A DNA stretch of 64,000 bases, taken from Methanohalophilus portucalensis. Lineage in GTDB: Archaea; Halobacteriota; Methanosarcinia; Methanosarcinales; Methanosarcinaceae. Below the pieces are notes generated by a model. It did not search any database. It saw only the letters and a program-made list of their open reading frames with translations, and was not told the origin of the DNA. This document shows positions 31,557-41,027 of this stretch, piece by piece. A program made the translations under genes and the position numbers. Where the stretch lies: assembly GCF_002761295.1 (NCBI RefSeq), contig NZ_CP017881.1, positions 1,983,750-2,047,749 on the forward strand, read 5' to 3'. How positions within the stretch are numbered: position 1 is the stretch's first letter; each line of letters opens with the position of its first letter.

Positions 31557-34217
31557 TCACCCGTAATTCTTCCTGAACAATAACCCCTTCAAAACTTCCA
31601 CAAATCCCAGTGTAACTGCCGCAAAGCCAAGAGGTAACAACCAGTCCTGCAGATCCATGGGCTGCAGGTCAAATACAGCAGCCAGGAAAGGCACATACAT
31701 AACCACCAGTGTCAGGAGCAATGTGCTCAAAACGCCTGCAATGATCAACTTGTTCCTGAAACCGGTTTTCAGCACAGATACCTCAAGGGAGCGGAAAGCA
31801 AACGGCACAAACAGGATCATACTCACCACCGTAGCAAACGCGATTGTGCGTGCCCGCTCCAGGTCTGCGGTCGGGTCTGCAAACAAGAAGGAAACAAAGC
31901 AGGTAAGTCCCATCACACCGGCCACAGAACCCACAAGTACAAGTTTCCTGCCGGCCAGGATTCCTTCACCCACAGGTCGGGGTCTGCGGTGCATTACCTC
32001 CTCTCTTGCCGGATCAAGGCCCAGCGCAATTGAAGGCATGATCTCGCCGAACATATTGATAAAAAGGATCTGCAGGGCAAGCAGGGGGACCAGTTCATAT
32101 CCCAGCAGGGAGATACCCAGCATGATCAATATTATCTCATTGAAATTACGTGAGACCAGGTAACTTGTAAATTTCTCAATATTATCATAAATGGTCCTGC
32201 CTCTCTTGATAGCCTCCACAATAGTAGCAAAATTATCATCCTGCAGCACCATATCACTGGATTGGCGGGCCACATCTGTTCCTTTAAGCCCCATCGACAC
32301 ACCAATATCAGCCCTTTTAAGCGCGGGAGCATCATTCACCCCGTCCCCTGTCATGGCAACAACATGTCCCTCTGCCTGCAGGGCTTTAACGATCCTCAAT
32401 TTCTGCTCTGGCATAACCCTGGCATACACATGAATATGATCCGCAATCTTTGCAAAGGCTTCATCACTCAAACCGGCCAGTTCGTCTCCCGTAATCGCCC
32501 CGTCAGCCAGTATACCATCAGGATCTGAAATATTATCAGGCTGCTCCACAGGAATTCCCAGTTTGTCAGAGATAGCCAGGGCGGTTTTTACGTTATCCCC
32601 GGTAATCATCACCACTTTGATACCCGCCTGGTGACACAAACCGATAGCCTCGGTAACACCTTCCCTTACCGGATCGGTCATTGCCATCAGGCCCAGGAAA
32701 GTCATCCCCTCTTCCAGATCAGTTTCATCCCACTTATCCCCCACATCCTTGCGGGCAATTGCAATCACCCTATAGGCTCCGGAGGCAAGCCTGCTGTTTT
32801 CCTCCAGAATGGTCTTCCTGGTGGTCTGGTCAAGTTGCACCCGCTCATTATCTTTAAGAATGTGATCACAGCGCTCCAGCACAACCTCCACAGCCCCCTT
32901 GGTAAAGGAAATCGATCCCTCTTTTTCCCAATGGACTGTAGTCATCATTTTTCTATCTGAGGTGAAAAGGATCTCATGCAATCTTTCATGATCATCGGCA
33001 AACTTCTCCCTGCGAATACCCGCCTTTGAGGCAGCCGCCAACAGGGCCAGTTCTGTGGGATCTCCCACCACATCCTCTGAATTGTCGTTTTGATTCAGGG
33101 ATGCATTGTTGCAAAGGGCTGCCCCCTTCAACAGGATTTCCAGTGTGGAATCTTTGGGATTGAAATTATTCCCGTCAAGCACAAATTCCCCTTCATCTCC
33201 ATAACCCGAACCCGTAACCTCGAACAACCCTTCCATGGTCCAAATCTTTTCAACCGTCATCTCATTACGGGTCAGTGTCCCGGTCTTATCCGTACATATC
33301 ACCGAGGTCGAACCCAGGGTTTCTACTGCAAGCATCTTGCGGATGATAGCGTTTTTGGCAGCCATGCGGCGCATCCCGTAGGCCAAAGTGATCGTCAGGG
33401 TCAGAGGAAGGCCTTCAGGCACCGCGGCCACTGCCAGTGCCAGGGCAATAATCAGCATCTCCTCGACAGGAGCACCGGCAAAAATACCCAGCCCCAAAGC
33501 CATCCCCGATGCCAGCAAGGCAACAACTGCCAGTTTTTTGGAAAATGCCGAGATCTCCTTTTGCAGGGGAGTTACTTCCTTTGCAGGTTGAATCAGGGAA
33601 GCGATTGACCCCAGTTCCGTATCCATACCCGTAGCCATCACCACAGCCCTGCATTTACCTCTGACAACCTGGGTTGCGGCATAAAGAGGCTCGTTCAAGT
33701 TTTTCTCCACAGGCAAACTTTCCCCGGTCAATGCGGATTCATCCACCTTAAGTTCCTGCAATTCAAAGACACAGGCATCTGCAGGTATACTGTCACCGGC
33801 TTCCAGTACCAGAATATCCCCTGTAACAACTTCCCGTGTCGCAACCTGGCGCAGGGTACCTTCACGTAAAACAGTGGTCTTTGGCCTCACAATCCCCTTG
33901 AGGGATTCCATGGCCTTTTCAGCCCTGTATTCCTGCACAAAACCCAGCAGGATTACAAAAATAATAAGCCCTAAAATAACCCAGAAATTTACCACTTCAT
34001 CTATATACAGGGAGATCAGGGCCGCTGCAGCCAGCACCCATACAATAACATTACCCAGCTGGCCAATGAAGATCTTAAGCGGAGTGGTTTTTTCCGTCTC
34101 TTCCAGCTCATTATACCCTTGGCTTTGGAGTTTGGCAGAAACTTCATCTCTTCCAAGCCCTTCAGAATCTGCGATATTCTCGGGCAATTGCATACAACCC
34201 TGCTCTGATAATTTCAT
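31557..34217 (-). CDS. Cation-transporting P-type ATPase, P2 (PacL/SERCA-like) type
   Basis: An 886-residue membrane pump from the ATG at 34217 (an in-frame GTG at 34235 is possible). The N-terminal cation-ATPase domain is followed by the actuator with ALTGESLPVEK, the phosphorylation site ICTDKTGTLTRNEM, the nucleotide-binding region, and the hinge MTGDGVNDAPALKRADIGVSMG. The C-terminus has the six-helix cation-ATPase domain, so it is of the Ca2+/Na+-type P2 group, not a heavy-metal pump. PEGLPL in helix 4 is present, as in Ca2+ ATPases. The gene is the last of a run beginning with cbiM; Ca2+ or Na+ export are both plausible in a halophile. Confidence 0.92.
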   Translation of the reverse strand: MKLSEQGCMQLPENIADSEGLGRDEVSAKLQSQGYNELEETEKTTPLKIFIGQLGNVIVWVLAAAALISLYIDEVVNFWVILGLIIFVILLGFVQEYRAEKAMESLKGIVRPKTTVLREGTLRQVATREVVTGDILVLEAGDSIPADACVFELQELKVDESALTGESLPVEKNLNEPLYAATQVVRGKCRAVVMATGMDTELGSIASLIQPAKEVTPLQKEISAFSKKLAVVALLASGMALGLGIFAGAPVEEMLIIALALAVAAVPEGLPLTLTITLAYGMRRMAAKNAIIRKMLAVETLGSTSVICTDKTGTLTRNEMTVEKIWTMEGLFEVTGSGYGDEGEFVLDGNNFNPKDSTLEILLKGAALCNNASLNQNDNSEDVVGDPTELALLAAASKAGIRREKFADDHERLHEILFTSDRKMMTTVHWEKEGSISFTKGAVEVVLERCDHILKDNERVQLDQTTRKTILEENSRLASGAYRVIAIARKDVGDKWDETDLEEGMTFLGLMAMTDPVREGVTEAIGLCHQAGIKVVMITGDNVKTALAISDKLGIPVEQPDNISDPDGILADGAITGDELAGLSDEAFAKIADHIHVYARVMPEQKLRIVKALQAEGHVVAMTGDGVNDAPALKRADIGVSMGLKGTDVARQSSDMVLQDDNFATIVEAIKRGRTIYDNIEKFTSYLVSRNFNEIILIMLGISLLGYELVPLLALQILFINMFGEIMPSIALGLDPAREEVMHRRPRPVGEGILAGRKLVLVGSVAGVMGLTCFVSFLFADPTADLERARTIAFATVVSMILFVPFAFRSLEVSVLKTGFRNKLIIAGVLSTLLLTLVVMYVPFLAAVFDLQPMDLQDWLLPLGFAAVTLGFVEVLKGLLFRKNYG

Positions 34218-34290
34218 TACCTGCCAGCTCCCCACTTAACTTTGACACATACTTATTAAATCTTTATTGCAGTGAAATACAATTCCGGCT

Positions 34291-35469
34291 TCAACTTGCA
34301 GGGGCAGAGGAGTTTTTATGCTTGTCCTTTTGTATTGCAAATTTGAGCACAATAGGTGAGATAATAATAGAAACTACTACCATCAGGACCACGGCTGAAA
34401 AGATTTCTTCTCCTATTATTCCCATATCCCTGCCAATGGAGATCACCACAAGTTCCACACCCGCCCTGGGCATGACCCCTGAGCCAAATATGAAACTCTC
34501 ATAGGAATCAAAACCAATAGCTCTGGCACCCACAAAACCCCCTATAAGTTTACCCAGCAGGGCCAGGACCACAACCAGAATGGTGAAAGAGCCCAGGGTA
34601 TTCAGGGCTTCCAGTTCCACAGCCATACCTATATGAGCAAAAAAGATAGGCACAAGTATACCATAAGCCAGACCCGATACCTTGCTCTGTATATCATTTA
34701 TTTTTGCAACCGCTACATTGGAAAGCATCACACCCCCGATAAAGGCCCCAATGACCGCATCAAGCTCCATTATCTCTGCAAAATATGCCGAAAACAGGGC
34801 AATCAGGACCACCGCAGCGAATATGGATTCCTTTGAGTGCATCTTCTGCACGTAATTAAAAATGTAAGGGAAAACCCGGTAACCCAGTATCACCATGATC
34901 CCAACGAAAAACACTAGTTTTCCCAGCAGGAGCATAAACTGAGTGGCAGTAGGGAATGCATTGTACTTTCCTACAGTAACTACTATGGATAACAGGAAAA
35001 TACCTATAATGTCATCGAAGATCGCCGAGGTTAGCATCATGGAGCCGGGTTTACTGGACAGGTAACCCATATCAAGCAATGTTTTTACCACAACTCCTAT
35101 ACTGGTAGGACTGAAAGCCACGGCCAGAAAGAGGCTTTCCACAAAATCAAACCCAAAAAACCTGCCCAGTGCAAAACCTGCAATAAAGGCAGCAGCTATC
35201 TGGAAAAAAGTTGCAACAATTGCCTTTTTTGATGAAGCTTTCAGGTCTTCAATATGTACTTCCTTATACCCTGCGGTAAACAGAAGGAAAATAGCTCCCA
35301 GTTCCGCAACAGAAGCAATTGTTTCGGTTTCTTCCACTATCAGCAGGCCAAGCAGCAATCCGGCAAGGATTTCTCCAAGTATACCGGGCATACCCACTCT
35401 CTCGGAAACCTCGGACAACAACCTGGCAACCAGTAGAATGACAAGGATCTGGAACAGAAACTCCATCAT
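34291..35469 (-). CDS. Cation:proton antiporter, CPA2 (Kef/NapA) family
   Basis: A 392-residue membrane protein with 12-13 hydrophobic segments and no soluble regulatory domain. GMPGILGEILAGLLLG and the core FDDIIGIFLLS, with paired aspartates on the ion-translocating helix, are typical of CPA2 antiporters, and LDAVIGAFIGGVMLS is the second repeat. It would exchange Na+ or K+ for H+. Its start overlaps the stop region of the CBS-domain gene upstream (TTGAATG), so the two are translationally coupled and the CBS protein may act as a separate regulatory subunit. Confidence 0.9.
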   Translation of the reverse strand: MMEFLFQILVILLVARLLSEVSERVGMPGILGEILAGLLLGLLIVEETETIASVAELGAIFLLFTAGYKEVHIEDLKASSKKAIVATFFQIAAAFIAGFALGRFFGFDFVESLFLAVAFSPTSIGVVVKTLLDMGYLSSKPGSMMLTSAIFDDIIGIFLLSIVVTVGKYNAFPTATQFMLLLGKLVFFVGIMVILGYRVFPYIFNYVQKMHSKESIFAAVVLIALFSAYFAEIMELDAVIGAFIGGVMLSNVAVAKINDIQSKVSGLAYGILVPIFFAHIGMAVELEALNTLGSFTILVVVLALLGKLIGGFVGARAIGFDSYESFIFGSGVMPRAGVELVVISIGRDMGIIGEEIFSAVVLMVVVSIIISPIVLKFAIQKDKHKNSSAPAS

Positions 35470-36027
35470 TCAACCCCTTGAACTGTAAATCGCCTGAATG
35501 ACATCCGATTTACAAACAATTCCCACAAGTTTTTTCTCATCAACCACACAAAAGTGCTCTACCTTGTGTTTTATCATTGTTTCTGCTATTTCACACAGGG
35601 TCGTGTCGGAAGTTATGGTTATGGGATGGGGTATCATGATCCCGCGGGCTGATTGACTGAGGGACCTGACAGCCATAAGATGAGTATGGTCAAGTCGCGA
35701 TACACGTCTTGTAAGTAATAATTGGAGAATTGTATTCTGATCGATTATACCCAGCAGATCACCGTTTTCGTCTACAACCGGGTAGGTATGGAAATGTTCT
35801 TTATTGAACAGGTCGAAGATTTTCTCTATAGGAGCCTCACCTTTTATGGTGATCGGATCAGTTATCATTATATCCCTGACAAGAACCTCATTGCATTTCT
35901 CTTCAAGGTCTAACCCCTCCTCTTCTGAGAAAGCCTGCCTGCCACTGGACTCCCCTTCTGCGGTCATATGCATCCCGTATGCAATATCTTCTTTCTTCCT
36001 ACAAAAGATATTGCTTTGGAAAATCAA
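35470..36027 (-). CDS. CBS-domain pair protein
   Basis: A 185-residue soluble protein of two CBS motifs (about residues 50-105 and 120-180): [22 protein letters not shown] and [22 protein letters not shown] each begin a CBS unit that together would bind an adenine nucleotide. The frame opens with TTG at 36027, overlapping the cbiO stop (TTGA); an ATG at 35973 is an alternative start that would remove 18 residues. It precedes and overlaps the antiporter gene, so nucleotide-dependent gating of the transporter is a reasonable inference. Confidence 0.8.
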   Translation of the reverse strand: MIFQSNIFCRKKEDIAYGMHMTAEGESSGRQAFSEEEGLDLEEKCNEVLVRDIMITDPITIKGEAPIEKIFDLFNKEHFHTYPVVDENGDLLGIIDQNTILQLLLTRRVSRLDHTHLMAVRSLSQSARGIMIPHPITITSDTTLCEIAETMIKHKVEHFCVVDEKKLVGIVCKSDVIQAIYSSRG

Positions 36028-37331
36028 TTCCCATTTAGGACCCTGACATTCAGGGCTATGCCACTTCTGTCAATATATTCATTGATCCTTTTCATCGAAT
36101 GAGGGATCATACCCCCGCTTGTCAATATCATACACCTTTTGCCGCACAGAGCCATCAGGATAGTGCGATCGATAACCCCGGTTGATATATCGACACATAA
36201 CGAGTTCTTCTCAGCCATAAGTTTGCTCTTTTTCCCCATGGCACCCACAATATCAATATTCTCTTTTTCCAGAAATTCGTCAAAACCAGCCGGATCGAAC
36301 CTATCCATATCATAGATCAGGATTCCCCCGGCTTTTATACCATGCCTTGTAAGTTCCACAATCGCCCAGCCACCATCATGGATATGCAAAACACGGGCAT
36401 TGACCGCTTCATAAGGACAGTGCAGCGCATATTCACCATGCAGTACACCCAGATTCAATATGTCGCCTTCCCGGGTTTCCGGAGGCACTTCCACCCACAT
36501 CAATTCCGGTGGTTTGAGAGTATCCACGATTTCCGGCACGGTCCTGGGCTGCCTGTTGCCATGGGCAAGCCCTCGCCTTTCAATCTCCTTATATATATCA
36601 AAGGTCACCGGCCGTTTCAGGTGGGCCTGTCGCAGCAGTTCATCATCCTGGAATACTTCATCCGGGGTACCTTCCCCTATAACCTCCCCGTCCACCATGA
36701 AGAAAACATAATCCGCCCAGCTGTAGGCCAGATCAACATCATGGGTGGAAATGATCAGGCTGGTACCCATATGATTGAGTTCGTGCAGTACATCCAGAAG
36801 TTCATCCGCCCCTACAGGGTCCAGGCTTGCCAGTGGTTCATCCAGTATGATAGCCAGGGGATCCATTGCCACAATTCCCGCAATAGCAACCCTCTTTTTC
36901 TGGCCGCCACTCAAATGATGCGGAGGTTTATCCTTTAGTCCGCTCAGGCCGAAATATTCCAGGGTCCCGTTTACCTTCTTTTCAATCTCTGCCTTACTGT
37001 AGCCAAGATTGACCGGCCCAAAAGCCACGTCCTGATAGACTGTAGGTGCAAATACCTGATCATCGGAATTCTGGAAAACAATACCAATGTTTTTTCTTAT
37101 TTCCCTTAAGGACGCCTGATCGTAAGCCAGTTCCTTACCATCATAAAATATCCTGCCTTCAGCAGGCTTGAGAGTACCGTTAAGTAACAAAAATAAAGTG
37201 GATTTACCCGATCCGTTTTTTCCTACAAAAGCAATTCTTTTGCCCTTTCTCAATTTGATGTCCACACCTTTGACAGCACTGGTCCCGTCAGGATAGGAAT
37301 ATTTCAGTCCGCGTGTTTCAAGTATTACCAT
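36024..37331 (-). CDS. cbiO: Cobalt ECF transporter ATPase with C-terminal extension
   Basis: Energy-coupling ATPase of the cobalt uptake system, 435 residues. The first 270 residues are a standard CbiO: Walker [10 protein letters not shown] (about 37-45), Q-loop [21 protein letters not shown], signature [13 protein letters not shown] and Walker [13 protein letters not shown]. The remaining 165 residues are extra, with a strand-rich part ([19 protein letters not shown]) and [20 protein letters not shown], and are not recognised as a known domain. The gene overlaps cbiQ by seven bases and the CBS gene by four. The extension could sense cobalt, cobalamin or ATP state. Confidence 0.9.
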   Translation of the reverse strand: MVILETRGLKYSYPDGTSAVKGVDIKLRKGKRIAFVGKNGSGKSTLFLLLNGTLKPAEGRIFYDGKELAYDQASLREIRKNIGIVFQNSDDQVFAPTVYQDVAFGPVNLGYSKAEIEKKVNGTLEYFGLSGLKDKPPHHLSGGQKKRVAIAGIVAMDPLAIILDEPLASLDPVGADELLDVLHELNHMGTSLIISTHDVDLAYSWADYVFFMVDGEVIGEGTPDEVFQDDELLRQAHLKRPVTFDIYKEIERRGLAHGNRQPRTVPEIVDTLKPPELMWVEVPPETREGDILNLGVLHGEYALHCPYEAVNARVLHIHDGGWAIVELTRHGIKAGGILIYDMDRFDPAGFDEFLEKENIDIVGAMGKKSKLMAEKNSLCVDISTGVIDRTILMALCGKRCMILTSGGMIPHSMKRINEYIDRSGIALNVRVLNGN

Positions 37332-38116
37332 AAACTAGCCTCCAGCATACCATTAGAAACGTACCATACCCCCACGATTGTAACCATGTAACCCAGACTC
37401 AATGCAACTTCTGAAAATTTCACCGGTCTTTTTTCCTCAAAGATCATCATTTTCCCGTCATAACAGCGGGCATTCATTGCCACAAAAGTTTTTTCTCCCT
37501 GCTCCCAGGACCTCAAAAAAAGTGTCGAACAGAGCATGGCCATGGAATTCAGGGATGTCCTCAGATCATGATAACCCAGCCTTACTGTCTGGGCATGCTT
37601 GATGCACCAGGCAACATCCAGAAACACAAAGATGTACCTGTACATCATCATTGACAGTTCAATGAAAGAATCAGGCAATCTCGTTTTTTTAAGTACCGAA
37701 AAAAGCTCCACCATGGGGGTTGTCAGCGCCAGGAAGAACAGACAGCACATTCCTCCCAGGGTCCTGGAAAATACCAAGAAAGCCATTGACAGCCCACCGG
37801 TATTCACACCCAGACGATAGTCCAGCACATTGAAACCAAAAAGTTCAGGTCCACCCCCAAAAAAGAAGGCAATAATGATTACACTAAACACAACGAAAAC
37901 TGCAGGTCCCATCAGGAGCTTCAGGTAGAATTTCGGAGGTACTCTCCCAAAAATAAGCGTTGCCAGTGACATACAGATGGCTATAGAAAAAGGCACAAGC
38001 GGAGCTTGTGAAGATATACCCATAAGAATCCCAAAACCAACAACCCCAATTTTTAGCCAGTTATTGGTATAACGCAGGGGGCTGAGCAGTGCATAATCAT
38101 CAAGCATCTTGGTCAT
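37325..38116 (-). CDS. cbiQ: Cobalt ECF transporter transmembrane protein
   Basis: A 263-residue membrane component (EcfT/CbiQ), with five to six hydrophobic helices. The coupling motifs typical of the family are near the C-terminal third, for example [20 protein letters not shown], close to the conserved A-R-G-x-x signature in the helix that contacts CbiO. It stands between cbiN and cbiO and overlaps cbiO by seven bases. Together with CbiM, CbiN and CbiO it forms a Co2+ importer that supplies the cobalamin pathway whose genes lie upstream. Confidence 0.92.
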   Translation of the reverse strand: MTKMLDDYALLSPLRYTNNWLKIGVVGFGILMGISSQAPLVPFSIAICMSLATLIFGRVPPKFYLKLLMGPAVFVVFSVIIIAFFFGGGPELFGFNVLDYRLGVNTGGLSMAFLVFSRTLGGMCCLFFLALTTPMVELFSVLKKTRLPDSFIELSMMMYRYIFVFLDVAWCIKHAQTVRLGYHDLRTSLNSMAMLCSTLFLRSWEQGEKTFVAMNARCYDGKMMIFEEKRPVKFSEVALSLGYMVTIVGVWYVSNGMLEASLW

Positions 38117-38174
38117 AATGAAAATTTCCGTATGTGAATTGTAGTGCGCAAAATTGATTTTTAGGTATTAATAT

Positions 38175-38211
38175 ATGTCGTCAAAAAAAAGGAAAGGAGG
38201 TAAAAGGCAAA
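38175..38211 (-). other. T-rich stretch between cbiN and cbiQ
   Basis: On the minus strand, TTTACCTCCTTTCCTTTTTTTTGACG follows cbiN. It could cause partial termination and lower expression of cbiQ and cbiO relative to cbiMN, which would fit their subunit ratio. No hairpin is clear. Confidence 0.35.
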
Positions 38212-38505
38212 TCAGTCAGAGCGACCTTTACCCTTATAGTAACCAAAGAAGTATCCTATCACAACTGCCCCAATGGCTGCCTGCAGTGCGAACAGGAGAC
38301 TTTCTGTTTCCCCGCCCGGAGGCTCAAAACCCATGTTACCGACCCAGGGCTCATAACCACCTGTTACATCAGTGATCACTCCTTCGGCAGCACCGTCTGC
38401 ACCCCCGAACTCGGAACCCGGGTTTGCAGCCATCCCGTAGAAGAAGGATGCCACAAAGAATATAGCGATCACCGCAAATATGATCTCACCTTTGCCGATC
38501 TTCAT
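38212..38505 (-). CDS. cbiN: Cobalt transporter accessory protein
   Basis: A 97-residue membrane protein with two helices (about 8-28 and 68-88) and a loop containing GSEFGGADGAAEG and the F-E-P-P-G-G-E element. These match the CbiN family, which is required with CbiM for cobalt capture. It overlaps cbiM by four bases, the typical cbiMN coupling. Confidence 0.92.
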   Translation of the reverse strand: MKIGKGEIIFAVIAIFFVASFFYGMAANPGSEFGGADGAAEGVITDVTGGYEPWVGNMGFEPPGGETESLLFALQAAIGAVVIGYFFGYYKGKGRSD

Positions 38506-39197
38506 GCAGAAATCCCCCTGATCTTGTTAACAGTTTCCTGAGAGATTACTTTCAATTCCACAAGGGCATCGCTCTTGACCTGTATAATATACTTGAATAT
38601 CAATGCAGTCAAAGCACCTTCCATGATCGCCAGTGGTACCTGAGTGGTGGCAAATATCGCCAAAAAGGCCTGAAGAGATCCCAAAAATCCGCCAGCCTGT
38701 GACGGGAACGCTAGGGCAAGCTGGGTGGACGTTACCACATAAGTAATCCAATCCGCAAAGGTGGCCGCAATGAAAACCACCACATAGAAATTGATATTGG
38801 CCTTCATACCTGCTTTATAGATCAAATATGCAAATAGCGGACCTATAATACCCATTGAAGCCACATTTGCACCCAGAGTTGTCAATCCGCCATGGGCCAG
38901 GAAAAGAGCCTGATACAACAGTACGATTACACCCATTACTGCTGTGACTGCCGGGCCAAACATTATGGCGGCCATTCCCGTTCCCGTGGGATGGGAGGAA
39001 CTACCCGTTACAGATGGTAACTTCAGGGAGGACAGGACGAATATGAACGCCCCTGCTACTGCAAGTAAAGGCAGCAGATCACGTCTTTCAGAGACCAGTT
39101 TATTGAGGCGATACATACCAAACATTATAACCGGAATAGAGAATACAAACCATAATTGCCACCAGGGGGAGGGCAAAAATCCTTCGAATATGTGCAT
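38502..39197 (-). CDS. cbiM: Cobalt-specific substrate-capture protein
   Basis: A 231-residue integral membrane S component. It starts with MHIFEGFLPSPWW: in CbiM the mature N-terminus with a histidine at position 2 binds Co2+ and this is retained. The GTGMAAIMFGPAVTAVMG and HGGLTTLGANVASMGIIGP motifs are also characteristic, with six to seven helices. RBS TAGGAG lies nine bases upstream. It is the first gene of a polycistronic run that continues to the P-type ATPase. Confidence 0.95.
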   Translation of the reverse strand: MHIFEGFLPSPWWQLWFVFSIPVIMFGMYRLNKLVSERRDLLPLLAVAGAFIFVLSSLKLPSVTGSSSHPTGTGMAAIMFGPAVTAVMGVIVLLYQALFLAHGGLTTLGANVASMGIIGPLFAYLIYKAGMKANINFYVVVFIAATFADWITYVVTSTQLALAFPSQAGGFLGSLQAFLAIFATTQVPLAIMEGALTALIFKYIIQVKSDALVELKVISQETVNKIRGISA

Positions 39198-39280
39198 ACT
39201 ATATCACTCCTAATTGCAACATTTTACAAGTAAACTTAACTAAACAACATGATAGTTGATAGATTCCATAGAGAATTTAT

Positions 39281-39292
39281 TGTATAAATATC
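39281..39292 (-). promoter_or_regulatory. Probable TATA box of the cbiM operon
   Basis: Minus-strand GATATTTATACA, about 85 bases upstream of cbiM. The surrounding 150 bases contain repeated AAGTAAAC/TAGTAAAC words that could be operator half-sites for a metal-sensing repressor; no riboswitch fold is recognised. Confidence 0.4.
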
Positions 39293-39392
39293 TTGTCACT
39301 TAGTAAACCAAACTTGATTACAAGATAAAACAAATGCCTGCCAATTAGTTAATATTTTTGAACAATAAAAATAAAACAAAATTGCTGGATTC

Positions 39393-39974
39393 TTATCTGA
39401 CAACCAGCAAACAGTGAAGAGCCGATTGAGCTAGCGGAGGATTGTCAACTGTGCCCTCAATTATACTTTCCTCAGGATAACCCAGTTTTTCACAGACGTA
39501 TATCCTTGCCTGCACTTCCATTTCCTCTAGAATTTCGGCAACTTCCACTGACCCGAAAGTCTCGGCAGGAAGCAGGAGGACATTCTTCCCCAGTTTAATT
39601 TCGGTAACAAAAGCCTCTCTTGCAGGACGGGGATCCCTGCCATGAGCAGTAATCACCGCCAACCCGTTCATAGTCGTTTTCGTCCTGGCACAGGCAACAT
39701 GCATCGAGGATATACCCGGAATTATACTGTCCCCTTCTCCGGCAAACTTGCCCAGGCCAGAAAACATGGGATCTCCGGTGGAAAGCACTACAGCATCTTC
39801 GCCCAGCAGGTGCAGGTTCTTATAATCCTTTATTTTCATTGACTCTCCCTTTATATAGGGACCGGCGAGCTCAAGAGATCGCGGAGAACCATACACCTCA
39901 CCCGCATTTTCGATTGTCTCGATAGCCTGCTCTGTGAGCATTCCAGGCCCCACTCCTACACCCACAACTATCAT
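39393..39974 (-). CDS. cbiE: Cobalt-precorrin-7 C5-methyltransferase
   Basis: A 193-residue tetrapyrrole (SAM) methylase of anaerobic cobalamin biosynthesis. It opens with [19 protein letters not shown], the standard glycine-rich start of the fold, and continues with [16 protein letters not shown] (the S-T-G-D-P-x-x SAM-binding strand) and the later [10 protein letters not shown]. It acts at C5; the usual partner CbiT is not in this window. Its start overlaps the end of cbiD by four bases. Confidence 0.92.
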   Translation of the reverse strand: MIVVGVGVGPGMLTEQAIETIENAGEVYGSPRSLELAGPYIKGESMKIKDYKNLHLLGEDAVVLSTGDPMFSGLGKFAGEGDSIIPGISSMHVACARTKTTMNGLAVITAHGRDPRPAREAFVTEIKLGKNVLLLPAETFGSVEVAEILEEMEVQARIYVCEKLGYPEESIIEGTVDNPPLAQSALHCLLVVR

Positions 39975-40996
39975 TTCTTTTCCCCGCTATCCATAAGCAC
40001 AGTACCGTCACGCTCAACGATCACAACACGGGCACCCTTTGCCTTTTCCACGGTTTTTTCAAAAGCCCTGCTCAGGTGCTGCCCTTCAGGTTCCATTTCC
40101 ACCATTTCGGCAACCGTAGCAAAACCCGTACCCTCAAGTACATCCGGGTCACCCCATTTGATGATAAGCCCGGGCAGGCCACAGATTATGACATCGCCTG
40201 TGGCAGCCTCGAGTGCCTCTGAGATACGGCTGCCTGCAAGTACAACCGTGTAATCGGGAAACAGCATTGTAGAATAACGAATACCTATACGGCCGGTGGT
40301 AAGGACAACTTTATCGGAACAACGAATCAGGTCTCCTTTCATTTCCCCGAGATGGTCATTCCAGGGTTCTACAAACCCCGTGGTACCCAGAATAGAAATG
40401 CCTTCCTCCACACCGATAGTGGAATTAAGGGTCTGTCGTGCTATTTCTTCCCCTCTGGGGAGGGATATTTCCACTTCCGCACCCTTAAGACCCAGTTGTT
40501 CAACAGCTTCAAAAACGGCCATCTTAATCTGTTGCAGGGGTTTGGGATTGATTGCAGGATGACCTTTTTTAGCCTGCAGGCCTCCGCGTGTCACTGTGCC
40601 TATACCCTCACCGGCATTAATTATAATTGAATCTGCTTCACGGGCATCCCCTACAAACTCAAGCCCCCGGGTAATATCGGACTCGTGGTCATTATTGACC
40701 TTGGTCACCATCGCATAGCCAGTGTCCGTTTCCTTCACATCAATATAGGCACGCAGGCCCACAGGAGTTGGTATTGAAACAGTCCTAACCTTCTCTTGCA
40801 GGGAAAGCACAGCCGCTTTGGCAGCTGCAGCCGCGGTTGTCCCGGTGGTATAACCTCTCTTGAGAACTGAACCATCACTTAAAACTACGAGCCTTCCGTT
40901 CTTTATACCCTCCACGAGTTCCTCACGTGGCATGGCTGCCTTGTCAAGCCACTCTTCGGGAATTTTGGATTTATTCACAGGATCGATCATTGTCAT
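39971..40996 (-). CDS. cbiD: Cobalt-precorrin-5B C1-methyltransferase
   Basis: A 341-residue enzyme that methylates C1 in the anaerobic cobalamin pathway. The hallmark is [20 protein letters not shown] near residues 62-80, and [15 protein letters not shown] and [12 protein letters not shown] are also family motifs. It is translationally coupled to cbiE. Corrinoid synthesis is essential for the methyltransferases of a methylotrophic methanogen. The operon begins about 30 bases after mutL on the same strand. Confidence 0.95.
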   Translation of the reverse strand: MTMIDPVNKSKIPEEWLDKAAMPREELVEGIKNGRLVVLSDGSVLKRGYTTGTTAAAAAKAAVLSLQEKVRTVSIPTPVGLRAYIDVKETDTGYAMVTKVNNDHESDITRGLEFVGDAREADSIIINAGEGIGTVTRGGLQAKKGHPAINPKPLQQIKMAVFEAVEQLGLKGAEVEISLPRGEEIARQTLNSTIGVEEGISILGTTGFVEPWNDHLGEMKGDLIRCSDKVVLTTGRIGIRYSTMLFPDYTVVLAGSRISEALEAATGDVIICGLPGLIIKWGDPDVLEGTGFATVAEMVEMEPEGQHLSRAFEKTVEKAKGARVVIVERDGTVLMDSGEKK

Positions 40997-41027
40997 TTAC
41001 TCCATCTGAAAAGTTATAAAATTAGCG

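Noticed and set aside
39198-39392. Cobalamin riboswitch upstream of cbiM
   Set aside because: The conserved B12 box is not present in either strand; only a TATA box and short repeats are visible.
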